Shown here: positions 56,075 to 64,000 of the stretch, piece by piece
Numbering within the stretch: the first letter of the stretch is position 1
How the letters are laid out: every line of letters begins with the position of its first letter
DNA from: Microbacterium sp. zg-B185
Lineage (GTDB): Bacteria; Actinomycetota; Actinomycetes; Actinomycetales; Microbacteriaceae
Reading direction: 5' to 3'
DNA length: 64,000 nucleotides
Assembly: GCF_030246885.1 (NCBI RefSeq)
Contig: NZ_CP126739.1
Location: forward strand, 1 to 64,000
The notes under the pieces: generated by a model
What the model was told of the DNA's origin: nothing
What the model saw: the letters and a program-made list of their open reading frames with translations, nothing else
The model's database searches: none
Made by a program: the position numbers and the translations under genes

Positions 56075-56985
56075 CGCAGGACTCCTTCTTCGGTGGGGAC
56101 GGTGACCGGATCTCCGGCGGCGTGCTGGGTGAGCCTGACGATCAACTGCTGGAGCGACACGGGCGCGATCTCCAGGCCGGCGCCGGTGAGCCTTTCGCGG
56201 TCCGCCGAAGACAGGGCACCGAGGACCGTGGCGGCGCGGACGTGGCCGAGGCTCTCGCGATGGATGACCTCGCGCCCCGCGACGAAGGCATCCACCGCTG
56301 CGGCATCGCCCACGACGGTGGCGGCCCGGTCGCGCAGGGCGTCGGTGTCCTCGTCCAGGACGATGCGCCCGCGGTCGATCACGAGCACCTTCTCGATGAG
56401 GTTGGCGACCTCGTCGATGAGGTGACTGGAGAGGATGACGGTGCGCGGGTGTTCGGTGTAGTCCTCCAGCAGGCGGTCGTAGAAGATCTGGCGTGCGACT
56501 GCGTCCAGGCCGAGGTACGGCTCGTCGAAGAAGGTGATCTCCGCACGGGAAGCCAGCCCGATGATCACTCCGACGGCGGACAGCTGTCCGCGCGAGAGCT
56601 TCTTGATGCGCTTCTTGGTCGGCAGCTGGAACTCGTCGATGAGCTGGTCCGCCAGCTCCTGGCTCCAGTTCGGGAAGAACACCCGCGCCGTCCGGAAGGC
56701 GTGCGTGGGCAGGGCGTCGTCGGGGTATTTCTGACTCTCCCGGACGAAGCACATGCGCTGCAGCACCTTCGCGTTCTCGTAGGGGTGCTCCCCGAAGATG
56801 CGGATGTCCCCGCTGGTGGCGAAGTTCTGCGCGGTGAGGATCGACATCACCGTGGTCTTGCCGGCTCCGTTTCGGCCCAGCAGGCCGTAGATCGTGTCCT
56901 TCTGGATGCCGAAGGACACGTCGTCGACCGCGACCGTGTCGCGGTACCGCTTGGTGAGATTGCTGACCTGGATCACGTCGGTCAT
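56071..56985 (-). CDS. ABC transporter ATP-binding protein
   Basis: A 304-aa ATPase with Walker A LLGRNGAGKTTVMS near residue 36, a variant signature LSRGQLSAVG (Arg for the usual Gly) and Walker B ITFFDEPYLGLDAV, followed by the H-loop VILSSHLIDEVA. The tail of about 90 residues is that of drug or lantibiotic-type exporters. It overlaps gntR at its start and the permease at its end. It probably exports an antibiotic or membrane-active compound (inference from the YtrA link). Confidence 0.9.
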   Translation of the reverse strand: MTDVIQVSNLTKRYRDTVAVDDVSFGIQKDTIYGLLGRNGAGKTTVMSILTAQNFATSGDIRIFGEHPYENAKVLQRMCFVRESQKYPDDALPTHAFRTARVFFPNWSQELADQLIDEFQLPTKKRIKKLSRGQLSAVGVIIGLASRAEITFFDEPYLGLDAVARQIFYDRLLEDYTEHPRTVILSSHLIDEVANLIEKVLVIDRGRIVLDEDTDALRDRAATVVGDAAAVDAFVAGREVIHRESLGHVRAATVLGALSSADRERLTGAGLEIAPVSLQQLIVRLTQHAAGDPVTVPTEEGVLR

Positions 56986-57383
56986 CGTGCACTTCCTTCG
57001 GTCGGTTCGATCGCCGGCACCCGAGCCGCGCTCGCGCGGTCGAGGATCAGTCGGCTGAGGTCGTCGGCGTCCAGGCCGAGCTTGCGTCCTTCGACGAGCA
57101 GCGGCTCGACGAAGCGATCGGCGAACGCGGTGCGGCGTTCGGCGAGGAGACGCTCGCGCGCTCCGGGCGCGACGAACATGCCGATGCCGCGCCTCTTGTA
57201 GATCACGCCCTTGTCGACGAGCATGTTCACTCCCTTGGCGGCCGTCGCGGGGTTGATGCGGTAGAACGCCGCGAGCTCATTCGTCGACGGTGCCTGCGCC
57301 TCTTCGGACAGGCTCCCGTCGATGATCGAGTCCTCGACGTTTTCCGCGATCTGCAGGAAGAGGGCTCGGCCTTCTTCGATCAC
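56982..57383 (-). CDS. GntR family regulator, YtrA subfamily
   Basis: A 133-aa regulator with a GntR HTH in residues about 10-80 (ENVEDSIIDGSLSEEAQAPS, TNELAAFYRINPATAAKGVN) and a short dimerisation tail with no effector domain, as in the YtrA subfamily. YtrA repressors control adjacent ABC exporters and usually respond to cell-wall-active stress. GGAGGT precedes GTG 57383. It is the first gene of the gntR-ATPase-permease operon, with an inverted repeat 20 bp upstream. Confidence 0.9.
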   Translation of the reverse strand: MIEEGRALFLQIAENVEDSIIDGSLSEEAQAPSTNELAAFYRINPATAAKGVNMLVDKGVIYKRRGIGMFVAPGARERLLAERRTAFADRFVEPLLVEGRKLGLDADDLSRLILDRASAARVPAIEPTEGSAR

Positions 57384-57402
57384 GAGTACCTCCGCTAATT
57401 TG

Positions 57403-57420
57403 GTTAATTACTCAACTAAC
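57403..57420. promoter_or_regulatory. putative YtrA-type operator
   Basis: GTTAATT-ACTC-AACTAAC, arms matching at six of seven positions, 20 bp upstream of the gntR start in an A+T-rich patch with the flanking TTTGGTTAATTACTCAAC. It resembles the GTTA...TAAC sites of YtrA proteins. The 292-bp divergent interval 57384-57675 also holds the proV promoter. Confidence 0.6.
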
Positions 57421-57675
57421 TAACCATGCGACCGTTCAGGTGTCAAGGAGGAACCCCTGTTACCTTTGCTGCAGGGCCCCTGCGGCCCGACGACCCAGTC
57501 CGCGGTCGTGGCGCGAAGCGAATCCCCGGCTTCCGCCCGAGCGTACGGTGGGCGGTCTCGGCGGCTTACCCGATGTTCCCCGCCTGGTGCACAGCGCTGC
57601 TGCGCGTGCTCACCTGTGACTGCCGCCCGGGCGCTACCGATGCGGTTGCACGCGCAGCGGACCGCCGAGGTGCAT

Positions 57676-58971
57676 ATGACATTCGCGCACGCACTCGAGG
57701 CCAGAGGCCTCTTCAAGATCTTCGGACGCAGCCCGTCCCAGGCACTCCGGCGACTGCGGGCAGGCGAGTCTCGCCCGCAGGTCCTGGACGCGGGAACAGC
57801 CGCCGTCATCGACGCGAGCTTCACGGTGAACCCCGGCGAGATCTTCGTGATCATGGGGCTCTCCGGCTCGGGCAAGTCCACCATCATCCGGATGCTGAAC
57901 GGCCTGGTGGCTCCGACCGCCGGTGACGTCCTCATCCAGGGCACGAGCATCACGGACGCGGCGCCGGCCGAGGTGCGCCGCATCCGCCGGTCCTCGGTGT
58001 CCATGGTCTTCCAGCACTTCGCCCTCCTGCCGCATCGTTCGGTCCTGGACAACGCCGCCTACGCGCTGGAGATCCAGGGCGTGCCGCGAGACGAGCGCCG
58101 GTCACGCGCGATGGAGATCCTGGAGAAGGTCGGCCTCGGCGACCGCCCGGACGCGATGCCCGATGAGCTCTCCGGCGGTATGCGCCAGCGCGTCGGACTC
58201 GCACGCGCCCTCACCGCCGGCACGGACATCCTGCTCATGGACGAGGCGTTCTCGGCACTGGATCCGCTGATCCGCCGGGAGATGCAGCAGCAGCTCGTGG
58301 AACTGCAGCGCGAACTCGGACGCACGATCGTGTTCATCACGCACGACCTGAACGAGGCCATGTTCCTCGGCGATCGGATCGCGGTGATGCGGGACGGACG
58401 GATCGTGCAGACCGGCACCCCGGAGGACATCCTCACCGACCCCGCGAATGACTACGTCGCGCAGTTCGTGCAGGACGTCGACCGCGCGCGCGTGCTCACC
58501 GCGTCATCCGTGATGGAGCCGCCTCGGGCGACCACGCCGCTGAGCGCAGGGGTCCGCGGGGCGCTTCGCGTCATGCGGGACCTGCAGACCGGATCCGTCG
58601 CCGTTCTGGAGAATCGGCGCTACCTCGGTGTGGTCTCGGACCGCTCCGTCATCCGCGCGGTCAAGGCCGGCAACACCGACCTGCGGCTGCTGCTGGATCA
58701 TTCGCAGCCTGTCGTCGGTCCGGACGATCCCCTCAGCGACGTGGTCGAGCGCTCCGTCGAGAGCACTCTTCCGGTCGCCGTCCTGGACCAGCAGCGGCGG
58801 CTGGTCGGCGTGATCCCGCGGGTCACGCTGCTCGCTGCTCTGGGCAACGTGCCGGACGTCACCCGTGAGAACGCGATCATCGAACCCCCGGTCACGGTCG
58901 GCGCCGCTGAGATGACGACGACGCTCGACGCGGTACCGGCGCGGCCTTCGGCTGAGGGGAGCTTCGCATGA
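57676..58971 (+). CDS. proV: glycine betaine/proline ABC transporter ATP-binding protein
   Basis: The 431-aa ATPase of an osmoprotectant importer. Walker A GLSGSGKSTIIR lies near residue 60, signature LSGGMRQRVGLARAL near 170, Walker B ILLMDEAFSALD near 190. The N-terminal extension FGRSPSQALRRLRAGESR is typical of ProV/OpuAA. Two CBS domains (about 290-400) sense ionic strength in this family. ATG 57676 was chosen; GTG 57670 would add VH. Its stop overlaps proW (ATGA). Confidence 0.94.
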   Translation: MTFAHALEARGLFKIFGRSPSQALRRLRAGESRPQVLDAGTAAVIDASFTVNPGEIFVIMGLSGSGKSTIIRMLNGLVAPTAGDVLIQGTSITDAAPAEVRRIRRSSVSMVFQHFALLPHRSVLDNAAYALEIQGVPRDERRSRAMEILEKVGLGDRPDAMPDELSGGMRQRVGLARALTAGTDILLMDEAFSALDPLIRREMQQQLVELQRELGRTIVFITHDLNEAMFLGDRIAVMRDGRIVQTGTPEDILTDPANDYVAQFVQDVDRARVLTASSVMEPPRATTPLSAGVRGALRVMRDLQTGSVAVLENRRYLGVVSDRSVIRAVKAGNTDLRLLLDHSQPVVGPDDPLSDVVERSVESTLPVAVLDQQRRLVGVIPRVTLLAALGNVPDVTRENAIIEPPVTVGAAEMTTTLDAVPARPSAEGSFA

Positions 58972-59861
58972 GCGGTCTCTTCCGTCTTCCGCTCGGCGAT
59001 GTCGCGGAGGCCGTCGTGGGCTTCGTGATCGACACCCTCGGCTGGTTCTTCGACGCACTCAGCGCCGTCTTCAGATCGGTATACGACGGCCTCGACTGGG
59101 CGCTGTCGGCGCCGCCGTTCTGGTTGATCATCCTCGCCCTGACAGCGCTCGCGTATGTCGCCAAGGGGACGTGGCTGGCCCTCGGCACCGCAGTGGGGCT
59201 GCTCGCGATCGTGGGTGTGGACCAGTGGACCAACGCGATGGACTCCCTCGCCCTCGTCATCGTGGCCGCCTCCGCGGCCGTTCTGATCGCGATTCCGGTC
59301 GGCATCTGGGCTGCGCGCAACGATCGCGTCTCACGCGCTGTCCGCCCGATTCTGGACTTGCTGCAGACGATGCCGGCCTTCGTCTACCTGATCCCCGCGC
59401 TGATGCTGTTCGGCGTCGGACCGGTGCCCGGAATCGTCGCGACCGTGGTCTTCGCGCTGGCACCCGGTGTCCGGCTCACCGAACTCGGGATCCGCGGCGT
59501 CGACGCCGAGGTCGTCGAGGCCGGGCACGCGTTCGGCGCCTCGCCCGCTCGCATCCTGCGCCAGATCCAGCTGCCCCTGGCGATGCCCAGCATCATGGCC
59601 GGAGTCAACCAGGTGATCATGCTGAGCCTGTCGATGGTGGTCATCGCCGGAATGGTCGGGGCGGGCGGTCTGGGTGGCGCCGTCGTGCAGAGCCTGAGCC
59701 GCATCGACATCGCCCTCGGCGTCGAAGCGGGTGTGTCCGTGGTGATCCTCGCAATCATCCTGGACCGCATCACCTCCGCCGCTGCCGCCCCGCGGCGACG
59801 GAAACGGCGCACGCGCCCTTCGGCCCGGAGCGCCCCCGTCGCGGCGGGCGCGGCGAACTGA
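58968..59861 (+). CDS. proW: glycine betaine/proline ABC transporter permease
   Basis: A 297-aa permease with helices around the BPD transporter motif (EAGHAFGASPARILRQIQLPLAMP, with the EAA-like loop). N-terminal membrane segments are those of ProW/OpuAB. ATG 58968 overlaps proV, so the subunits are made together. The C-terminal 25 residues are strongly basic (RRRKRRTRPSAR). Confidence 0.93.
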   Translation: MSGLFRLPLGDVAEAVVGFVIDTLGWFFDALSAVFRSVYDGLDWALSAPPFWLIILALTALAYVAKGTWLALGTAVGLLAIVGVDQWTNAMDSLALVIVAASAAVLIAIPVGIWAARNDRVSRAVRPILDLLQTMPAFVYLIPALMLFGVGPVPGIVATVVFALAPGVRLTELGIRGVDAEVVEAGHAFGASPARILRQIQLPLAMPSIMAGVNQVIMLSLSMVVIAGMVGAGGLGGAVVQSLSRIDIALGVEAGVSVVILAIILDRITSAAAAPRRRKRRTRPSARSAPVAAGAAN

Positions 59862-60006
59862 GACCAACGGTGCCCGGGGGAGCGATGACGCCTCCCCCGC
59901 ACCCGGCCACACCTCGCGGGCTCATCACCCGCAGGAGGCGCGCGGAACCGCTGCGCCACGACCAAGACCGATCCGCGTCCCGCACGCGGATGGAGAGGAC
60001 GTCACG

Positions 60007-60912
60007 ATGACCAAGAGAAGCAGGATCACCACGGCACTGGCCCTCGCGGGCGCGGGAGCGCTCGCGTTGGCCGGCTGCGCCGGCCCGAGCGGCGACGCAG
60101 CAACCGACTCGGACACCGCGGGTGCGGACCGGCCGATCACGATCGCCGTCTTCAACGGCTGGGATGAGGGCATCGCCGCATCCGAGCTGTGGAAGGCCGT
60201 GCTCGAAGAGCAGGGCTACGACGTCGAACTCGCATACGCGGAACCGGCGGCCGTCTACACGGGCCTGGCGAGCGGCGACTACGATCTGACGCTGGACACC
60301 TGGCTGCCGCTGACGCATCAGCAGTACGTCGAGCGTTTCGGCGCCGACATCGTGGATCTGGGCGCGTGGAACGAAGAGGCCAAGCTCACGATCGCCGTGA
60401 ACGAAGACGCGCCGATCGACTCCCTCACGGAGCTCGCCGCGAACGCCGACATGTTCGACAACAAGCTCGTCGGCATCGACGCGGGCTCCGGTCTGGTGAC
60501 CGTCACCCAGGACGCCGTCATACCCGGGTACGGTCTGGACGGCTTCGATTTCATCGTCTCCTCCACTCCGGCGATGCTCACCGAGCTGAAGTCGGCGACG
60601 GATGCCGGTGAGAACATCGCCGTGACACTGTGGCGTCCGCATTGGGCGTACAACGCGTTCCCGATCAAGGACCTGGAAGACCCGGATGGTCTGCTGGGCG
60701 AGGCTGAAGGCATTCACACGACCTCGTCGCTCGCGTTCCAGGAGGACTTCCCCGAGGCGTTCGAATGGCTGTCGAACTTCGCGATGGACAACCAGACGCT
60801 GTATTCGCTCGAGGACGCCATGTTCGGCGGCTCCGACGGCGACGACTTCGGTCCGGTCGTCGCGCAGTGGATCGCTGCAAACCAGGCGTGGGTGGACTCC
60901 CTCACCTCCTGA
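60007..60912 (+). CDS. proX: glycine betaine/proline ABC transporter substrate-binding lipoprotein
   Basis: A 301-aa binding protein with a signal peptide and lipobox LAGC (Cys24), so it is anchored to the membrane outer face. The OpuAC-type domain begins near residue 42 (ITIAVFNGWDEGIAASELWK) and contains Trp/Tyr residues (DLTLDTWLPLTHQQYV, TLWRPHWAYNAF) of the aromatic betaine box. It follows proW after 145 bp, and a perfect hairpin lies 12 bp beyond its stop. Confidence 0.93.
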   Translation: MTKRSRITTALALAGAGALALAGCAGPSGDAATDSDTAGADRPITIAVFNGWDEGIAASELWKAVLEEQGYDVELAYAEPAAVYTGLASGDYDLTLDTWLPLTHQQYVERFGADIVDLGAWNEEAKLTIAVNEDAPIDSLTELAANADMFDNKLVGIDAGSGLVTVTQDAVIPGYGLDGFDFIVSSTPAMLTELKSATDAGENIAVTLWRPHWAYNAFPIKDLEDPDGLLGEAEGIHTTSSLAFQEDFPEAFEWLSNFAMDNQTLYSLEDAMFGGSDGDDFGPVVAQWIAANQAWVDSLTS

Positions 60913-60923
60913 GCGTGGCATAC

Positions 60924-60957
60924 GAGCGGGGCGGGGCCTGCCGGCCCCGCCCCGCTC
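60924..60957 (+). terminator. strong hairpin terminator after proX
   Basis: Perfect 15-bp arms GAGCGGGGCGGGGCC / GGCCCCGCCCCGCTC with a TGCC loop. There is no T tract, but the stem is very stable and lies between the convergent proX and the 314-aa gene (stop at 60965), so it may end both transcripts. Confidence 0.85.
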
Positions 60958-60964
60958 GCCGGCG

Positions 60965-61909
60965 TCAGGGGTGCGGCTTGGGCCGGATCACCCGCCCGGG
61001 CGCGGTGTCCGAGGTGCGCGCCGGTACCGCCCACGGCGCCGGAGCGGACGGCAGCCGATCACGCGACGGAGCGGCATCCGCTCGCTCCGGTGTCGAGGCG
61101 GCAGCCGGGCGTGCGGCCGGCGGAGTGGTCGACGGCCGACGCACGCCGGGGACGGCTGTCTCGGGCGCCCGCCCGGTCGTCAGTTCGAGCGACACCTTGC
61201 CCTCGAGCACCTCGATCGCCTCATCGGACAGCGAGATGAGGCCATCCAGCTCTTCGCGCACCCGCCGGTAGGCCACCTGCCGTTCGGCCGGCGTGGCCGC
61301 CTGGTCGATCGCGATCGTGAGCAGCTGCTTGGCGGTGTCCAGACGCTTGCGCTCCACCACGGTGAAGGACGAGTCCTTGATGCGGCGGGCGTCGCGCTCG
61401 GCGACGTCGAAGGCCACCTCGAAGTCGGCGACGGCGTTGCGGTACTCCGCGAGCTGATCCTTGGTCAGGCGTGCCTTGGCGGATGCCGGACGCAGGCCGT
61501 CCGCGACGCGCTTGGCCCGAAGGAACGCCGCCGTCAACGGCTGGCGTCCGTCGCTCATCGCCGGGAAGGCGATGAGCTTCGCCACATCCAGCTCGTACTC
61601 CAGCCAGCGGGCGGTCACCGCATCGTGCGCAGCGAAGAGCCGCTCGAGCTGCGTCGCACCCGGTGCGGCACCGCCGGGGATCGTCGCATCCGCGGGCGAC
61701 TGTGCCCCGGTCGCAGGCAGGATGAGGGAATTGCCACGGGCGGCGGCCTGCGCGGCCTTCAGCTCTGCCTTGGCGTGGAGGACTTCGAGGCGGCGCTTGT
61801 GCCGACGGCGGGCACTGCGCTCCCAAGCGCTGCCGACGCCGCCCATCACACCCATGAGCGGGAAGACGAGCCACCAGTAGCTGCCGAGGAACTGGAAGAG
61901 GGGCTCCAC
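60965..61909 (-). CDS. membrane-anchored protein of unknown function, paralog A
   Basis: A 314-aa protein with one N-terminal helix (about residues 4-25; FLGSYWWLVFPLMGVMGGVG), a strongly basic stretch (RSARRRHKRRLEVLHAK) and a long helical region. Residues about 85-180 contain the unit LFAAHDAVTARWLEYELD, IAFPAMSDGRQPLTAAFLRA and GLRPASAKARLTKDQLAEYR, shared with the next gene upstream. The C-terminus (about 250-314) is Ala/Pro/Arg-rich and probably disordered. No enzyme motif is seen. It is preceded by paralog B on the same strand, 89 bp away. The shared motif suggests a structural or scaffold role, but nothing proves it. Confidence 0.8.
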   Translation of the reverse strand: MEPLFQFLGSYWWLVFPLMGVMGGVGSAWERSARRRHKRRLEVLHAKAELKAAQAAARGNSLILPATGAQSPADATIPGGAAPGATQLERLFAAHDAVTARWLEYELDVAKLIAFPAMSDGRQPLTAAFLRAKRVADGLRPASAKARLTKDQLAEYRNAVADFEVAFDVAERDARRIKDSSFTVVERKRLDTAKQLLTIAIDQAATPAERQVAYRRVREELDGLISLSDEAIEVLEGKVSLELTTGRAPETAVPGVRRPSTTPPAARPAAASTPERADAAPSRDRLPSAPAPWAVPARTSDTAPGRVIRPKPHP

Positions 61910-61998
61910 CCTGTCATGCTAACCGTCGGGCGGGCCGGGCGCCCCCGCAGTCAGCGCACTTGCAGGTGCGCCGGTGGCGACTCGATCGCGCCGGTCCG

Positions 61999-62847
61999 TC
62001 AGGAGCGCGGCGGGCGGGGATCACGGCGCGCGGACCGGGGCGCGAGGGCAGCCACGCGAGCCATCGCATCGATCGACCAGGCGACCGTGCGGGACGCCCC
62101 GTCGGAGAGCTCCTGGGCCAGACCGACCCACCATTCGCTGGGCGGCTCCTGGCCGCGGGGGTCCCCCGCTCTGCGCCACGCGTCGCGCTCTGCGGCGTCG
62201 AACGCCTGCGACATCCGCCGCACCGCGTCGCGGTAGGCCGCGTAGTCGGCGGGGGAGATGCGCGCCTCCGCCGATGAGGGGCGCAGCCACTGTGCGGCCT
62301 GCTGCTCGCGCAAGAAGGTCGCGGTCAACGGAGCGCGCGCGTCCGACATCGACGGGTACGCGATCGTCAGGGCGGGATCGGTCTCGTAGGCCATCCATGC
62401 CGTGGTCACGGCACCGTGCGCCGCCATCAACCGCGCCAGTGGCAGCGCATCGGCTCCGTCCCGTCGTGTCGGCATCGCCACCCGTGCGGCGCGGACATCC
62501 GCCCGGCGGGCGATCAGGGCGGCGGACGCGGCGGACGCCTCGCTCTGCGCCTGCCGCATGCCCTGGCGGGCCGCCGCGACGTCGGCCGTGCCGGCGCGTC
62601 CGGCCCGGCGGTCGGCCTCCACTCGCGCCACGTGTGCGCGTGCGGCGTGGACGGCGGCCCGTGAGCGGGTCAGCGCCGTGCGGGCGGAGCGGACATCGCC
62701 CTGGGCGGCGTGCAGTTCCAGGCGGCGCACCTTCGCCCTGCGCTGTGCGCGTACGCCGAGGGTGCCGATGGCTCCGGCGCCCACCGCGGTCACGGCCGCA
62801 GGAAGCGCCCACCACCCCTCGGAGAGCAACACCCAGAGCGGATCCAC
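61999..62847 (-). CDS. membrane-anchored protein of unknown function, paralog B
   Basis: A 282-aa protein with an N-terminal helix (residues about 5-32; GWWALPAAVTAVGAGAIGTL), a basic patch (RAQRRAKVRRLELH) and a coiled-coil middle. Its residues about 140-235 (LMAAHGAVTTAWMAYETD, IAYPSMSDARAPLTATFLRE, WLRPSSAEARISPADYAAYR, then MSQAFDAAERDAWRRAG) align with paralog A; the conserved core is LxAAHxAVTxxWxxYExD plus PxMSDxRxPLTAxFLR. Length and C-terminus differ. The function is unknown. Confidence 0.8.
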   Translation of the reverse strand: MDPLWVLLSEGWWALPAAVTAVGAGAIGTLGVRAQRRAKVRRLELHAAQGDVRSARTALTRSRAAVHAARAHVARVEADRRAGRAGTADVAAARQGMRQAQSEASAASAALIARRADVRAARVAMPTRRDGADALPLARLMAAHGAVTTAWMAYETDPALTIAYPSMSDARAPLTATFLREQQAAQWLRPSSAEARISPADYAAYRDAVRRMSQAFDAAERDAWRRAGDPRGQEPPSEWWVGLAQELSDGASRTVAWSIDAMARVAALAPRSARRDPRPPRS

Positions 62848-62938
62848 CCTCTCAGGCTACCGGCGCACGCTGAGGGTGGCCCGAGCAATTCCGGCGAGCG
62901 GGCCCGGGCGTCCGCACCGGTCTCAACGACCCCGCGCG

Positions 62939-63073
62939 TCAGCCGAAGATGAGGGCGAGCACCGTGGCGCCCCCGCCGACGATGATCAGCGCCACGATGA
63001 CGACCCATGCCGTGATCTTGATCCGCCGTTGCCGGGCATCGTTGTACCCGCCGTACTCGTCGTCGCTGGCCAT
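62939..63073 (-). CDS. 44-aa single-span membrane protein
   Basis: A short gene with a hydrophilic, acidic-then-basic N-terminus (MASDDEYGGYNDARQRRIK) and one helix (ITAWVVIVALIIVGGGATVL ending LIFG). The positive-inside rule puts the N-terminus in the cytoplasm. It starts 10 bp after the purL stop on the same strand, so it probably rides on the purL transcript; the compact placement supports it as real. No function is assigned. Confidence 0.6.
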   Translation of the reverse strand: MASDDEYGGYNDARQRRIKITAWVVIVALIIVGGGATVLALIFG

Positions 63074-63082
63074 GCTTTCAGC

Positions 63083-64000
63083 TTACGCGGCGTGCTGCGG
63101 CGGCTCGGAGACGGTCGGGCCGAACGCGTCCGGAAGCGTGGAGGTCGACAGGGTGCGGAGCTGACCCAGCGGGATCGTGAACAGGTCCTGGATCTCCAGC
63201 TCCGGCTGATCCCCGTCTCCGGGGACGTCGCTCACGCCGATGCGCAGCACGGGGTAATCCCGGCCTTCGCACAGCCCGCGGAACTTCACGTCGTCTTCGC
63301 GCGGCACGGTCACGATGACACGACCGGTGGACTCCGAGAACAGAGCCGTTGCGGCGTCCACCCCGTCGCGCTCCATGATCTCGCGGAGCCAGACGCGGGC
63401 GCCGACGCCGAAGCGCAGCACGCCCTCGGCCAGGGCCTGGGCGAGACCGCCGGCGGAGAGGTCGTGAGCGCTGGAGACGAGCGACTGCTGGGATGCCGCG
63501 TGCAGCAGCCCGGCGAGCCGCTTCTCGTTGCCGAGGTCGACCGCCGGGGGGCGGCCGCCCAGGTGCCCGTGCACCGTGCCGGCCCACGCCGACCCGCTGA
63601 GCTCGTCGGCGGTCACGCCGAGCAGGTAGATGTTCTCGCCGGGATCCTGCCACCCGCTGGGGATGCGCCGTGCCACGTCGTCGATGATGCCCAGCACGCC
63701 GACGACCGGGGTCGGGAAGATCGGCTGGTCGCCGGTCTGGTTGTAGAAGGACACGTTGCCACCGGTGACCGGGATGCCCAGTTCCAGGCATCCGTCGGCC
63801 AGGCCGGCGACCGCCTGTGAGAACTGCCACATCACTTCGGGGTTCTCCGGGCTGCCGAAGTTCAGGCAGTCCGTGACGGCCGTGGGCTCGGCGCCGGTGA
63901 CAGCGACGTTGCGATACGCCTCGGCGAGGGCGAGCTTGGCGCCCTCGTACGGGTCGAGCTGGCAGAAGCGGCCGTTGCAGTCCGTGGCGATCGCGAAGCC
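63083..64000 (-). CDS. purL: phosphoribosylformylglycinamidine synthase subunit PurL (3' part)
   Basis: C-terminal 305 residues of the FGAM synthase large subunit, the fourth step of purine synthesis; the gene continues past the window. Visible elements are [44 protein letters not shown] and a C-terminal half with the [10 protein letters not shown] element. It ends [17 protein letters not shown] without a glutaminase domain, so this is the small-PurL type that needs separate PurQ and PurS. They would be upstream, outside the window. Confidence 0.93.
   Translation of the reverse strand, partial: GFAIATDCNGRFCQLDPYEGAKLALAEAYRNVAVTGAEPTAVTDCLNFGSPENPEVMWQFSQAVAGLADGCLELGIPVTGGNVSFYNQTGDQPIFPTPVVGVLGIIDDVARRIPSGWQDPGENIYLLGVTADELSGSAWAGTVHGHLGGRPPAVDLGNEKRLAGLLHAASQQSLVSSAHDLSAGGLAQALAEGVLRFGVGARVWLREIMERDGVDAATALFSESTGRVIVTVPREDDVKFRGLCEGRDYPVLRIGVSDVPGDGDQPELEIQDLFTIPLGQLRTLSTSTLPDAFGPTVSEPPQHAA

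Overview
The window is a contiguous piece of a high-G+C actinobacterial chromosome that begins at dnaA and crosses the replication origin. Gene order (dnaA, oriC, dnaN, recF, dciA, gyrB, gyrA, a DUF3566 gene, tRNA-Ile, tRNA-Ala, then a cyclophilin, crgA, pabA and the pknB-pknA-pbpA-rodA-pstP-fhaB-fhaA block) matches the ori region familiar from Mycobacterium and relatives. Protein style (class E sortase, NucS, B-box rhomboid, MrpAB fusion) and the frequent GGATGC/GCATCC words suggest family Microbacteriaceae, most likely Microbacterium. This is inferred from sequence style and was not tested by a database search.

Layout. 1-10.1 kb: replication initiation and DNA gyrase, with oriC between dnaA and dnaN. 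10.2-13.7 kb: two tRNAs, Nudix, YbaK, a membrane-anchored unknown, cyclophilin and rhomboid. 13.65-13.76 kb: an intergenic patch with a REP-like palindrome and an oriC-like cluster (perfect DnaA box, hairpin, palindrome). 13.8-24.7 kb: crgA, sortase E, a small membrane protein and pabA, then the converging seven-gene Ser/Thr kinase and cell-shape operon, whose genes mostly overlap by 4 bp. 25-31.8 kb: tRNA-Leu, a GNAT, an FCD-GntR regulator, cspA, a rhomboid-like/LPG-synthase fusion, a TPM-tail-like coiled-coil protein, a HAD phosphatase and the mismatch endonuclease NucS. 31.8-34.7 kb: a broken TetR-type remnant, then an MFS exporter divergent from a LacI regulator with two identical 12-bp palindromic operators between them. 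34.9-41.4 kb: a six-gene Mrp Na+/H+ antiporter operon (mrpA carries the MrpB domain).

41.4-64 kb: penicillin acylase family hydrolase, argG, a Pr6Pr membrane protein, purA with a coupled lactonase-family gene, an MBL-fold hydrolase, an EamA exporter divergent from a MocR/PdxR regulator, an AI-2E family permease, chorismate mutase with a HerA-like ATPase, a YtrA-type GntR/ABC transporter operon, a glycine betaine ABC transporter (proVWX) ending in a strong hairpin, two tandem paralogous membrane-anchored proteins of unknown function, a 44-aa membrane protein, and the 3' part of purL running off the window.

No insertion sequence, prophage, CRISPR array or integrase is visible; this is mostly conserved core chromosome. 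The parts most worth a second look are the oriC-like satellite near 13.7 kb, the tandem paralogs at 61-63 kb, the rhomboid/LPG-synthase fusion, a proline in the GyrA quinolone pocket, and several clean palindromic operators and inverted repeats.
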